Assembly: GCA_017640725.1 (NCBI GenBank)
Contig: JAEPQB010000001.1
Location: 1,240,001 to 1,304,000 of the forward strand
DNA: 64,000 nucleotides
From: Kordiimonadaceae bacterium
Lineage (GTDB): Bacteria; Pseudomonadota; Alphaproteobacteria; Sphingomonadales; Kordiimonadaceae
Reading direction: 5' to 3'
Shown here: positions 36,772 to 45,697 of the stretch, piece by piece
Layout of the letters: every line of letters starts with the position of its first letter
Position numbering within the stretch: position 1 is the stretch's first letter
Program-made: the position numbers and the translations under genes
The notes under the pieces: model-generated
Database searches by the model: none
What the model saw: the letters and a program-made list of their open reading frames with translations, nothing else
What the model was told of the DNA's origin: nothing

Positions 36772-37287
36772 ATGAAACAGGTTTTGGCTTTTCTGATGCT
36801 TGTGTGGGCAATGCCCGCACTCGCAGATGGGCATACGCCCGAAGAACGGCTGGCGGACGCAGGCCATACCCTGCCCACACCCACCACACCGGTGGCGAAC
36901 TATGTGACATGGCGGCGTGCGGGCAATATTCTGTATTTGTCTGGCCACGGTGAATGCGGCCCTGATCGCACCACCGGCAAAGTTGGCCGTGATCTTACTG
37001 TCGAGCAAGCCTATGGCGCGGCACAGCGCACCGGCCTGTGCATGCTCGCGACCATCAAAAGCGCGGTGGGCGAGCTGTCGAACGTTAAGCAAGTATTACA
37101 GATCATCGGCATGGTGAACGCGGCGGATGATTTCACGCAGCAACCGCAGGTGATCAACGGGTTTTCTGACCTGTTCGTGGTTGCGTTTGGTGACAGTGGC
37201 AAAGGCGCGCGTGCCGCCGTTGGCATGGCAAGCCTGCCGGCTGGCATCGCTGTAGAAATCAACGCCATTATTGAGCTGAAGGAATAG
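36772..37287 (+). CDS. periplasmic RidA/YjgF-family protein
   Basis: 171 residues, with a signal peptide (VLAFLMLVWAMPALA) unusual for this mostly cytoplasmic family. The domain shows YLSGHGECGPDRTTGKVGRD, LTVEQAYGAAQ and the C-terminal GARAAVGMASLPAGIAVEIN, which retains the arginine that RidA enzymes use for imine hydrolysis. It follows the gamma-glutamyltransferase-like gene by 49 bases, so both may act on amino-acid derivatives in the periplasm. Confidence 0.88.
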   Translation: MKQVLAFLMLVWAMPALADGHTPEERLADAGHTLPTPTTPVANYVTWRRAGNILYLSGHGECGPDRTTGKVGRDLTVEQAYGAAQRTGLCMLATIKSAVGELSNVKQVLQIIGMVNAADDFTQQPQVINGFSDLFVVAFGDSGKGARAAVGMASLPAGIAVEINAIIELKE

Positions 37288-37293
37288 GCGAAA

Positions 37294-37316
37294 TTGGGGG
37301 CATCACCAGCCCCCAA
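37294..37316. other. hairpin between convergent genes
   Basis: Perfect eight-base stem TTGGGGGC / GCCCCCAA with a seven-base loop. On the plus strand an A run follows. On the minus strand the stem is followed by a short TTT, so it may be a weak terminator for the second ABC cassette. Confidence 0.5.
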
Positions 37317-37325
37317 AAAAGACGC

Positions 37326-38513
37326 CTAGGCCACCTTCCTGAAGGCTGTCACAACCGGCAGCCGCGCTGCGCGCCACGCTGGGAAAAACCCACCAACAAG
37401 CCCGATAATCAGCGCAAGTTGGATACCGTTTTTAAAGAGTTCTGGTGACATCTCGAACGTGAACACGACCTGCGTAAACCCGGGTCCCATGGTGGCGGTG
37501 GTCAGGCCATCCATGAAGGTATAGGACACCAGCGCACCAATCACGCCGCCTATGATCGAGAGCACCACAGACTCTGCCAGCGTGCCAAAAAATGCGGACA
37601 CATTACTGAAGCCGATTGCACGTAGTGTTGCGATTTCACCAGCACGAGAAGCAACTGATGTGTACATGGTATTAAGCGCACCCGCGAGCGCACCAAGCCC
37701 CATGATAATGCTTACACCCCATCCGAAGAAAACGATGCCTTGCAGCGCTTCGCCTTGCGAGGAGAAATAATCAGACTCGGTATCCACATCCAGAATAAGG
37801 CGCGGATCATTTTCAATGAGCTCGCTGATGCCTTCCACATTGCCCGGTTCCGACAGGCGTATCCGCATGGTTTGGAAGCTATTGCCGCGGTTGAACAGGT
37901 CCTGCACCAGCCGGGCATCCGCCCACAGTTCACTTTCAAACGCAGTGCCACCTGTTGAAAACACGCCGACAACGGACCAGCGTGTTTTGCCAAAAGTCAC
38001 CTCCTGGCCCAGGTCGAAACCCGCAAATTGGTCAATCACGCCCTGACCAACCAGGATTTCGTTTGTGCCCGGCTCAAACATGCGGCCAGCAACCACGTCA
38101 ACACGGTCCCTGAGCGCAAACCCTTCCGGGGAAATGCCGCGCATTGGAATATTTACTTCCGTACCGCTGGATTTTTTGATGCCGTCCACCACCACATACA
38201 GCTCTGCCGAATAGATGGGCTGGCCGTTTTCGTCCTGGGCAATGCCGGGAGCGGTCGAGACAATATTGACGCTGTCGCGGCCAATGACGCTGTTGAGTTC
38301 GGACTGCGAACCACTGCGCGTCACGATCGCCACACTGTCAGACCCGGTGCCGCCAAGCGTGCTGGCGAACCCGTTTGACATGGCAAGGAACGACAATAAA
38401 ACAGCCACAACCACTGATACCGCCAGCACGGCCGCCAATGACATCCAAAGCCGCTGTGGCAGGCTGCGCACATTCATCACGACAACAGTCCAGATTTGAG
38501 AAAAAAGTCCCAT
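37326..38513 (-). CDS. ABC transporter permease, FtsX/MacB type (cassette 2, distal)
   Basis: 395 residues, the normal single-module size: TM1 at ~20-45, a periplasmic core domain to ~265, three C-terminal TMs (with RAGEIATLRAIGFSNVSAFF as coupling segment). It ends LPVVTAFRKVA. Good AGGAGG ribosome binding site; nine bases after the preceding permease gene. Works as heterodimer with the adjacent 385-residue permease (inference from the pair). Confidence 0.9.
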   Translation of the reverse strand: MGLFSQIWTVVVMNVRSLPQRLWMSLAAVLAVSVVVAVLLSFLAMSNGFASTLGGTGSDSVAIVTRSGSQSELNSVIGRDSVNIVSTAPGIAQDENGQPIYSAELYVVVDGIKKSSGTEVNIPMRGISPEGFALRDRVDVVAGRMFEPGTNEILVGQGVIDQFAGFDLGQEVTFGKTRWSVVGVFSTGGTAFESELWADARLVQDLFNRGNSFQTMRIRLSEPGNVEGISELIENDPRLILDVDTESDYFSSQGEALQGIVFFGWGVSIIMGLGALAGALNTMYTSVASRAGEIATLRAIGFSNVSAFFGTLAESVVLSIIGGVIGALVSYTFMDGLTTATMGPGFTQVVFTFEMSPELFKNGIQLALIIGLVGGFFPAWRAARLPVVTAFRKVA

Positions 38514-38522
38514 TGTGACCTC

Positions 38523-39680
38523 CTATTGCCGCGACAGGGCAGTGATGATGTTGAGCCGCAGTGCATTCACCGCCGGAATGATGCCGGTAATCAGCCCCAG
38601 GGCAACCATGATAGCGATTGCTTCCAGGATGATCTCCTGCTTCAGGATCAGGACCGGCAACTGAATGGCCGTTATACCGTTGATCAGATCGACAACAGCA
38701 CTGGTTGCCAGAAGCCCGAGGGCACCGCTCATCAGTGCAAGCAGGAGCGATTCTGCCAAAACCATCATGAAAATGCGCTCAGATTTAAACCCAAGCGTTT
38801 TCAAAACGCCGATTTCACCCGTACGCTCTCGGATGGCGAGAACCATGGAGTTGCCGACGATCACCAGAATGATAAAGAAGGCCGCAAACACCACAGACCC
38901 CAGAATGAGGCTGAGGTTGCCAATTTGCTCGATGAAGGCCTGGTTAAAGGCTTTCTCCGGCACTGTTTCGGTTTCAAACGGCGTGTTCGCGAACATATCA
39001 TCCACCGCTTTGATCACGCTCTCATTCAGTTGCGGATCCGCGGTGCGAATGCCCATGAAACCAATGTAATCCTGGCCGAAGCTTTGGGTTTCGTTGAAGT
39101 AATCATAGTGGAAATAGACGCTGTTGGTATCGGTTTGCGCGTCTTCGCCGCTGTAGATGCCAACAATGTCAAACTCCCAGGCTGAGCTGCCATTTGACTG
39201 CGTGAAAATATTGGAGTTCACGGGCACTCGGTCACCCACGCTCCAACCAAGGCGTGCCGCGATGGCTTCACCGGCGATCAGCCCCTGGCGATTTTGCATC
39301 CAGTTGCTAATCTCTTCATCCGTCATGATGAGTTCGTTGTAAACGTCGAGAAAACTGCCTTCGTCGACCGCAAACATCACAATGACGTTCTGTGGATCCT
39401 GATAATAACCACCGAACCAATTGAGGTGCGTAACGCCTGTGATGTTTTCCACACCCTTCACCCGGTTCACATAGGAAATGGGCAAAGGCTGCGTGAAGTT
39501 GATCTTATTGACGGCGATAAGGCGGTCATCAGCTGACAGTTCCACCCCGCTATCAATGGCCACCTGAAAAGTGGTGAGCGTGCCGTAAATCAGGAATGCG
39601 ACAAAGGTCGCAAACATGGTCAGAAAAAGCCGGAGCGGTTTTCTCGTCAGGTTTTTGAAAACGAGGAAAAAGTCCTTCAT
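38523..39680 (-). CDS. ABC transporter permease, FtsX/MacB type (cassette 2, proximal)
   Basis: 385 residues, single-module permease: N-terminal TM (FLTMFATFVAFLIYGTLTTF), periplasmic domain ~45-260, three C-terminal TMs with the coupling segment RTGEIGVLKTLGFKS. Its ATG overlaps the stop of the ATPase gene (ATGA), so translation is coupled. The two permeases of this cassette are only distantly similar to the 800-residue ones at 6.6-21.6 kb and lack the ALRYE tail. Confidence 0.9.
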   Translation of the reverse strand: MKDFFLVFKNLTRKPLRLFLTMFATFVAFLIYGTLTTFQVAIDSGVELSADDRLIAVNKINFTQPLPISYVNRVKGVENITGVTHLNWFGGYYQDPQNVIVMFAVDEGSFLDVYNELIMTDEEISNWMQNRQGLIAGEAIAARLGWSVGDRVPVNSNIFTQSNGSSAWEFDIVGIYSGEDAQTDTNSVYFHYDYFNETQSFGQDYIGFMGIRTADPQLNESVIKAVDDMFANTPFETETVPEKAFNQAFIEQIGNLSLILGSVVFAAFFIILVIVGNSMVLAIRERTGEIGVLKTLGFKSERIFMMVLAESLLLALMSGALGLLATSAVVDLINGITAIQLPVLILKQEIILEAIAIMVALGLITGIIPAVNALRLNIITALSRQ

Positions 39681-40366
39681 GCCACCAGTTCCTCTTCAAC
39701 AAATTCACCTTTGTCGAGATGGATGGTGCGTTTGGCGTATTTGGCGGCTGCAGGATCGTGCGTGACCATAACAATGGTCTTGTTGAATTCACGATTAAGG
39801 AGCTGCAGCGTTTTCAAAATCTCGTCCGCGGTTGCGCGGTCCAGATCACCTGTTGGCTCGTCACACAGCAGAAGCTTGGGGTCGGAGACTATGGCGCGAG
39901 CGATGGCAACCCTTTGCTGCTGGCCACCGGACATTTCATTCGGCATATGCTTGGCGCGGTCCGCAAGCTCCACGAGCGAGAGCGCTGTTTCTACGTTCTT
40001 TTTGCGTTGCTTGCCATTGAGCTTAGTCAAAAGCAGCGGCAATTCCACATTGCGCGCGGCATTCAGCATGGGCATCAGATTATAGAACTGGAAGATGAAG
40101 CCCACATTGTTGGCCCGCCACTTGGCAAGCTGCCCCTCTGACAAACTGTCAACGCGCTCAGCGTCAAACCAGACTTCGCCGCCGGTGGGTTGATCAACAC
40201 CACCCAGCATATTGAGAAGTGTTGTTTTACCCGAACCGGAAGGCCCCATGATGGCAACAAAATCCCCGTCTTCGATGGTCATATTGAGCTTTTCGAAAAT
40301 GGTGATCTTCTCTTTACCTTTGACAAAGCTCTTGGCCACATCTTTCAGGTCAAACAAGGCTGTCAT
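39677..40366 (-). CDS. ABC transporter ATP-binding protein (LolD/MacB type, cassette 2)
   Basis: 229 residues. Walker A GPSGSGKTT, Q-loop FQFYNLMP, signature MSGGQQQRVAIARAI, Walker B LLLCDEPTGDLD and switch histidine in VTHDPAAA. GAGGAGA ahead of the ATG is the ribosome binding site. Energises the two downstream permeases; the adaptor gene lies 41 bases upstream. Confidence 0.94.
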   Translation of the reverse strand: MTALFDLKDVAKSFVKGKEKITIFEKLNMTIEDGDFVAIMGPSGSGKTTLLNMLGGVDQPTGGEVWFDAERVDSLSEGQLAKWRANNVGFIFQFYNLMPMLNAARNVELPLLLTKLNGKQRKKNVETALSLVELADRAKHMPNEMSGGQQQRVAIARAIVSDPKLLLCDEPTGDLDRATADEILKTLQLLNREFNKTIVMVTHDPAAAKYAKRTIHLDKGEFVEEELVA

Positions 40367-40407
40367 GGTTGGCTCTCCTCAATTTTCAGGCGTTTCTTTT
40401 GGGCAAT

Positions 40408-41457
40408 TTAGGCTTTCAAAAAGGCGACTTTTACGCCCATGTCGGGCAGGATTCGCGCATCTTTTTCCTCAATGCGGATGCGCACACGCACCGTTGCTTT
40501 GGCACGGTCCGCGGTAGGGATAATGGCGATAACTGAGGCCGGGATGGTCCAGCTCGGATAAGCGTCCAGGTTGGCTTCCACCTTCTGACCTTCGAACACG
40601 CGGCCAATAAAGGCCTCGTTCACATCCACTTCAATCTCTAGCGAATTCATGTCAACGATGGTGCAAATGCCGGTTCTGGTGAAACCACCACCCGCGGAGC
40701 TGGGGGAAACAATTTCACCGGGCTGCGCATTCTTGACCGTTACCACGCCGCCGAACGGCGCGCGAATGGTATGGTCATTCAGGCGCTCTTGCTGGCGTGC
40801 TGCTTCAAGCTTTGCAACTTCGATGTCTGCGGCGGATTGCTTCAATTGCGCTTCCCAGGACGCAACATTGGCGGCGGCACGGGTCACGTCTGCTTCGCTT
40901 GAAAAATCTTCTTTCTTGAGTTCCTCAGTACGACCGAGTACACGGCGCGCCTCTGCAAGCTGCGCCACGATGTTTTCGCGCCGCGCTTCCTGCACCGCAA
41001 CTTGCGCTTCGGCAAAGCGGTAGTTCACGCTCGCGACCGCATCATCAAGTGTCGCGAGGACCTGCCCCTCGCTCACCTGCATGCCTTCTTCAACCCGCAC
41101 GTCAGTGAGCAGGCCCAGAATTTCCGCAGAAACCGTCGCGATACGCCGCGCCGTAATATAGCCAGACGCATTCAAAAGCCGATCAGAAACAGGCGCTTGC
41201 GGGGCAGGTGCTGTTTCTTGCTCTGCTGCCACGGTTGCCACTTTTGGTGTTGTTTCAGATGCCTGAGCTATTGGGGCATCGTCCGATTGAGGCTGAGGGG
41301 ACGAGCCAAGAAAATAATAGCTTCCTGCGCCGCCGGCCAACAGTGCCAGCACAAGCAGCCCAACCACAACCGGCATGGAAACCCCGCCTGAGCCCTCGTC
41401 TTCGCTTCGGTCAATCTTTAGCTCATTCAGGAGCTGACTTTTGTTTTCAGTACTCAT
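40408..41457 (-). CDS. RND/MacA-type periplasmic adaptor (cassette 2)
   Basis: About 349 residues from the ATG at 41457 (MSTENKSQLLNELKIDRSED); an upstream in-frame start at 41523 is less likely. A cytoplasmic N-terminus precedes one TM (VVVGLLVLALLAGGAGSYYF), then a lipoyl half (LGLLTDVRVEEGMQVSEGQV), a coiled-coil hairpin (~120-200), the second lipoyl half (IRAPFGGVVTVKNAQPGEIV) and beta-barrel. First gene of an adaptor-ATPase-permease-permease operon. Confidence 0.9.
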   Translation of the reverse strand: MSTENKSQLLNELKIDRSEDEGSGGVSMPVVVGLLVLALLAGGAGSYYFLGSSPQPQSDDAPIAQASETTPKVATVAAEQETAPAPQAPVSDRLLNASGYITARRIATVSAEILGLLTDVRVEEGMQVSEGQVLATLDDAVASVNYRFAEAQVAVQEARRENIVAQLAEARRVLGRTEELKKEDFSSEADVTRAAANVASWEAQLKQSAADIEVAKLEAARQQERLNDHTIRAPFGGVVTVKNAQPGEIVSPSSAGGGFTRTGICTIVDMNSLEIEVDVNEAFIGRVFEGQKVEANLDAYPSWTIPASVIAIIPTADRAKATVRVRIRIEEKDARILPDMGVKVAFLKA

Positions 41458-41703
41458 TTCGAACCCAGTTTTAAGTTGAGCAATCCAGTGCCAGAGCCTA
41501 TTTCGATTTCGAAACAGACGCAATTCATGCAGACCCTATTTTTGGCAAATAATCTTCAACTGGCATTTCCCCACAGTGGTATTTTTCATTATAGACGACC
41601 TTACCCAGCGTAAGGTTCAAGAAAAAAATTCCACTTCCCAGACATTGTGAGCAATCTGCGATTTGCAATAGCAAGGCGGGGATTCTTTTGGGAGGGCGGC
41701 CAG

Positions 41704-42318
41704 TTACCGAAGCAACAGCCAGCGCGGGGTTTGCGCACAATATTCCCGGTACAGGTCACCAAAGGCGTCCGAGAGGGCTTTGCGCTCCAGCGACTCTTGA
41801 ATGAACACAGAAGTGACCCCGACAACCAAACACACAAGGCTGAACAAGCTCGGCAGCGCCAGGAAAAAGCCCAGCTGGGCTACCATCACAAACAGCATCA
41901 TCGGGTTGCGGGAATAGCGATAAGGCCCTGAAGTAATGAGCTCTTTTGGCGCTTTTTCGGGAATGCCAGACCGCCAGCGGTCACTCATGAAGAAGTTGAT
42001 CGCGATGATACCCGCCATGGCGGCAAGCATCAGCACATCGCCCACAATCATAACAGGAGCTGTCCACAAACTTGCGATAATGCCAATAGAATTGTCGGTT
42101 TCGGGCGAGATAAGACGTAGCCAGCACAGCAGCAAAATGGCGACACGAAACACGCGGAAAATAATGTGCACATAAAAGTGCAGGCTGCCGCGCGGCCCAA
42201 TAGGCGTCACAGTTTCCTGCGTTTTTTTCGCCAAAAAAGTGACGCGAACTGCATAAAAAAGTGCAACCGACGCGAAAAAAAGTGCAAGAAACCATCGATT
42301 AAATTCGATGATGTCCAT
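41704..42318 (-). CDS. membrane methyltransferase, isoprenylcysteine/phospholipid methyltransferase-like
   Basis: 204 residues with four to five membrane segments. The C-terminal part has the ICMT/PEMT signature: LITSGPYRYSRNPMMLFVMV, then ERKALSDAFGDLYREYC, which forms the S-adenosylmethionine pocket in the family. The lipid or isoprenoid acceptor cannot be told. GAGGAAT before the ATG is the ribosome binding site. It reads toward the second ABC cassette on the same strand, 246 bases away, but is probably separate. Confidence 0.85.
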   Translation of the reverse strand: MDIIEFNRWFLALFFASVALFYAVRVTFLAKKTQETVTPIGPRGSLHFYVHIIFRVFRVAILLLCWLRLISPETDNSIGIIASLWTAPVMIVGDVLMLAAMAGIIAINFFMSDRWRSGIPEKAPKELITSGPYRYSRNPMMLFVMVAQLGFFLALPSLFSLVCLVVGVTSVFIQESLERKALSDAFGDLYREYCAQTPRWLLLR

Positions 42319-42457
42319 TTGTCATTCCTCAAGGCAAGTATGACTCGACCGTCCAAATGACGCAATCGAATCCTGTTTTTCGAAAATTGAGCATGTTGAT
42401 TGAAGGCGATTGCTCCAGTAGCGTGGCACGAGCACCCAACTGGAAAGGTGAATTGCC

Positions 42458-43990
42458 ATGACGTCGCTTTATCTCTCAAACGAGAAAACAGACCGCGCTG
42501 ATTTTGAAATAGCTGCCCGGAAAACCGCATCAGTTTTGAAAGACTTTGGTGTCGGGGAAGATATGGCGATTGCGGTGCTGCTCAGGAATGACACCCGCAT
42601 CATGGAAGTTGTTGAAGCCTGCCGGTTGGTGGGCGCGCGCTATGCGCTCCTCAATTGGCATGCGGCTGCACCGGAAATTGCGCATATTCTGGAAGATTCA
42701 GGCGCGAAGCTCCTGATCGCGCACGAGGACCTGCTGCGCGGGCTTGATGTGGAAGGGCTTGGGCCGACCCCCATCGCGACAATGAAAACGCCCGCCGCAG
42801 TTGCCGCCGCCTACTCAGGCGAAGCGCAGGAGCCACTCCCGGCGCGGGTGCATGACCTGGATGCGCTTGTCGCAGACGCCAGCCCGGTTGAAAGCGCACC
42901 GCTGCGCTTCCGCGGCATGTTTGCCTACACCTCGGGCAGCACAGGCCGCCCCAAAGGCATCAAGCGCAACACCAACCCTGATGCACCGGACAGTTACGAG
43001 GTCTATGCAGGGCTTGCCCAAACCATGCTTGGCGGTACACCGGGGGACAAGCTCTTGGTCGCGGCACCCCTGTATCACAGCGCACCCCATGCGCTCGCCA
43101 CCTTTGCCATCGCGTGCGGGTTCATGGACCTGATTATCCTGCCCAAGTTTGACCCGGTGAATTTCCTTGAAATGCTTGCGACCCACAAGGTCACGCATGT
43201 TTACATTGTGCCCACAATGATGGTGCGTCTCTTGAAGCTGCCGGAAGACGTGCGCAACAAGTATGATCTCTCGTCGCTCAGGTTCGCGGTTTCCACCGGC
43301 TCGCCGTGGCCAGCGGACGTGAAGACCGCGATGATCGATTGGCTTGGCCCGATATTTTACGAAAGTTACGGCGCCAGCGAACTTGGTTTCATGACGCTGA
43401 TCAGCTCAGAAGAAGCGATCCGCAAGCCGGGCTCGGTCGGCAAAATCCTGCAAGGCGGATCGATCAAAATCATTGATGATGACGGCAATGAGCTGCCGCC
43501 CGGTGAGGTGGGCTCCATTTATGTGCATCTGCCACTGTTTGGCGATTTTGCCTACACCAATGCCGAAGGCTCGATGGTCGACCAGCGCATTCAGGGCCAC
43601 GCCACCGTGGGTGATGTGGGCTATCTGGACGACGAAGGGTACTTGTTCATCAGCGACCGCAAGAAAGACATGATCATCTCGGGCGGTGCCAACATCTTCC
43701 CTGCGGAAATTGAAGCCGAGCTTATCAAAATGCCAGAAGTGGCAGACTGCGCCGTGTTCGGCGCGCCCGACCCCGAGTTTGGTGAGCGCATTATCGCCGC
43801 CGTTCAGCTCACCGATGGCAACAGCCTGACCCTTGAAGAGGCGCGTACGTTCCTGGAAAGTCGCCTTGCCAAATTCAAACTGCCCAAGCAGCTTGATGTG
43901 CATGACGCCCTGCCGCGCGAAGACAGTGGCAAAATTTTCAAAAAGCGCCTGCGCGACCCTTACTGGGAAGGCCAGAAAACCAAAGTTTAA
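42458..43990 (+). CDS. acyl-CoA synthetase (AMP-forming), class I adenylating enzyme
   Basis: 510 residues. AMP-binding motif AYTSGSTGRPKGIKRN at ~155-170; YESYGASELG as the A5 motif; VGDVGYLDDEGYLFISDRKK with the ribose-binding aspartate; catalytic lysine near the C-terminus in REDSGKIFKKRL. The N-terminal domain is short, starting almost directly at the nucleotide-binding fold. The carboxylic acid substrate is unknown; relatives act on bile-acid, steroid or aromatic acids as well as fatty acids. The last 53 bases are repeated at 45541-45593. Confidence 0.9.
   Translation: MTSLYLSNEKTDRADFEIAARKTASVLKDFGVGEDMAIAVLLRNDTRIMEVVEACRLVGARYALLNWHAAAPEIAHILEDSGAKLLIAHEDLLRGLDVEGLGPTPIATMKTPAAVAAAYSGEAQEPLPARVHDLDALVADASPVESAPLRFRGMFAYTSGSTGRPKGIKRNTNPDAPDSYEVYAGLAQTMLGGTPGDKLLVAAPLYHSAPHALATFAIACGFMDLIILPKFDPVNFLEMLATHKVTHVYIVPTMMVRLLKLPEDVRNKYDLSSLRFAVSTGSPWPADVKTAMIDWLGPIFYESYGASELGFMTLISSEEAIRKPGSVGKILQGGSIKIIDDDGNELPPGEVGSIYVHLPLFGDFAYTNAEGSMVDQRIQGHATVGDVGYLDDEGYLFISDRKKDMIISGGANIFPAEIEAELIKMPEVADCAVFGAPDPEFGERIIAAVQLTDGNSLTLEEARTFLESRLAKFKLPKQLDVHDALPREDSGKIFKKRLRDPYWEGQKTKV
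43938..43990 (+). repeat. direct repeat, copy A (3' end of the acyl-CoA synthetase gene)
   Basis: 53 bases encoding the last 17 residues (from FKKRLRDPYWEG) and stop codon of the synthetase. Copy B at 45541-45593 matches with two substitutions, 1,603 bases downstream in the same orientation. Confidence 0.9.
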
Positions 43991-44037
43991 CGGCACATAG
44001 ATTTTACAGACAGCAAATCGGGGTCGGGGGAAACAAA

Positions 44038-45537
44038 GTGAAAATTTGGACATCAGCATCATTTGTGCTGTTTGCGCTGATTATGGCTGGCCTGCTGCCC
44101 ACGGCAGCAATAGCACAGGACCTGCTCACGATAGAGCGGGTGCCCACCGCCGACCCGGCACCCAAGGGCATCGAAAGCGACTATTATTACAGCCTTGAAA
44201 TTGTTGATAGTCAGCTGGATTTTGATGACCGGCGCAACGGGTTCATCCGCACGCTCAGGCAGCTTTTCTTCAACGACAGCCGCCGCATGATGATGACCGT
44301 CAAACAGTCCGTGGCGCGCCAAAACAGCACACCTTATGCGGCTTCCCGCGTGGTCAACATCTATGACCGGTCCGGCAACACCCAACATATCGAGCGGCGA
44401 CTTGGCGACCAGCTTATCCCCTACCGTCGGTATCAGTATGGCGACCGGATCGAGGTGTCCGTGACCCTGTCGGACATCAGCGAGGAGCAGGCGGGCCTTG
44501 TGGCGCGCATCATGCCCCCGCTGGAGCAAGTGAACCTGATTGACAGTTTCACGCTGAACACCGTGGGCGTGTTCGCCGATGTCTTGAACGCCTTCACCCA
44601 GTCCGGCAATAATGTCAGCACAAGCACCCTCGTGTTGGGCGGTCTTGAGGACCTCACGGAAACCGATTATCTGGTGGTTTTGCCTGCCGAGTTGCAGACT
44701 GCGTTCCAGGCGGCTGCGGGGGGCTTGCGCGGCGCTGCGGTTGAACAGTTTTTCAAAGAAAATGCAGAAGCTTTCCCCAACTATCTGTTGTTCCGGGTGG
44801 TGCGGGAACGCAGCCTCTATGACCCAACACAGGTGCTGGGCGGCAACTCCACCATCCGCCAGTGGGTAGAAGCTGACCTTACCGAGCTTTCGGAAGCCCA
44901 GAACAATCAGGCCCGCGCGCGCATTTGCCAGCGCATCCGCCGCAACATCCGCCAGGCCGGACCACTCACCAGCGTCGATGAAAGCTTTGTCGCGATCGCG
45001 GCACTGAAGGAAATCAACTTCCGGCCAGACGCCACCAGCCACCATTATGATGAAGGCTGCCTCACTGAAGCCGAAGTGAACCATGCGCTGGATCGCTTCC
45101 GCGCGCTGGAGTTTGGCGCCTGCAACCGGAACCCGCTGTGCCGGTCAGCCTCCCGGGTGTTCGCTTCCTGGGCGCGCAACCGCGCCAGCAGTATCGCGGA
45201 CGACACCATCAGCTGGTTCATCACCTTGGACGGCGCGATCATAGACGGCAGTGGCAGCGAGCAGGATTTTCTGCGCACCTTCGCGATTCGACCCGACATC
45301 GGCAGCTACCGGCAGGTGGGCGAACATGAATATGCCACCCTCGCGAGCCACTTCGGGGAAAAAGACGGGCAGCGCTGCACCTATGATGTGGAGCTTGTTC
45401 TGGAAATCCGCAACGACGCCGCGGGCAACCCAAAGATTTTGAGCGTTAGCGGCGGCGAAACCGAGCGCACGCTGGATGGCCGCAAACCATCCGCGCGTTA
45501 TCGCAGTTCATCCATACCCAACTGCGGCAGTTTGTAA
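44038..45537 (+). CDS. secreted protein of unknown function, cysteine-containing
   Basis: 499 residues from a GTG at 44038 with GGGGGAAACAAA upstream. Signal peptide (FVLFALIMAGLLPTAAIAQ). No family recognised. The N-terminal part (~50-220) is predicted mixed alpha/beta with LRQLFFNDSRRMMMTVKQSV and YGDRIEVSVTLSDISEEQAG. The C-terminal part holds eight or so cysteines (for example ACNRNPLCRS, CTYD, NCGSL), suggesting disulfides in the periplasm. It lies exactly between the two copies of the 53-base repeat, so it may have arrived or been framed by a duplication. Confidence 0.7.
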   Translation: MKIWTSASFVLFALIMAGLLPTAAIAQDLLTIERVPTADPAPKGIESDYYYSLEIVDSQLDFDDRRNGFIRTLRQLFFNDSRRMMMTVKQSVARQNSTPYAASRVVNIYDRSGNTQHIERRLGDQLIPYRRYQYGDRIEVSVTLSDISEEQAGLVARIMPPLEQVNLIDSFTLNTVGVFADVLNAFTQSGNNVSTSTLVLGGLEDLTETDYLVVLPAELQTAFQAAAGGLRGAAVEQFFKENAEAFPNYLLFRVVRERSLYDPTQVLGGNSTIRQWVEADLTELSEAQNNQARARICQRIRRNIRQAGPLTSVDESFVAIAALKEINFRPDATSHHYDEGCLTEAEVNHALDRFRALEFGACNRNPLCRSASRVFASWARNRASSIADDTISWFITLDGAIIDGSGSEQDFLRTFAIRPDIGSYRQVGEHEYATLASHFGEKDGQRCTYDVELVLEIRNDAAGNPKILSVSGGETERTLDGRKPSARYRSSSIPNCGSL

Positions 45538-45540
45538 GGA

Positions 45541-45593
45541 TCAAAAAGCGCCTGCGCGACCCTTACTGGGAAGGTCAGAAAACCAAGGTTTAA
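45541..45593 (+). repeat. direct repeat, copy B (gene-end relic)
   Basis: Near-identical copy (51 of 53 bases) of the 3' end of the acyl-CoA synthetase gene including its TAA. Nothing of the rest of that gene precedes it. It starts four bases after the stop codon of the secreted protein gene, and marks the left border of the AT-rich cluster. Confidence 0.9.
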
Positions 45594-45697
45594 GGAATTA
45601 AACTAGGTTGGCCAGTCATCGTCATCGGCGCTTGGAAGTTCGAAGTGCCGCGCAAGCATGAGCGAGAGAACAACTTCGAACAGGAGCATCAACTCCA

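Noticed and set aside
37294-37316. Hairpin as a strong rho-independent terminator for the RidA-like gene
   Set aside because: On the plus strand it is followed by A residues rather than T; recorded as a hairpin only.
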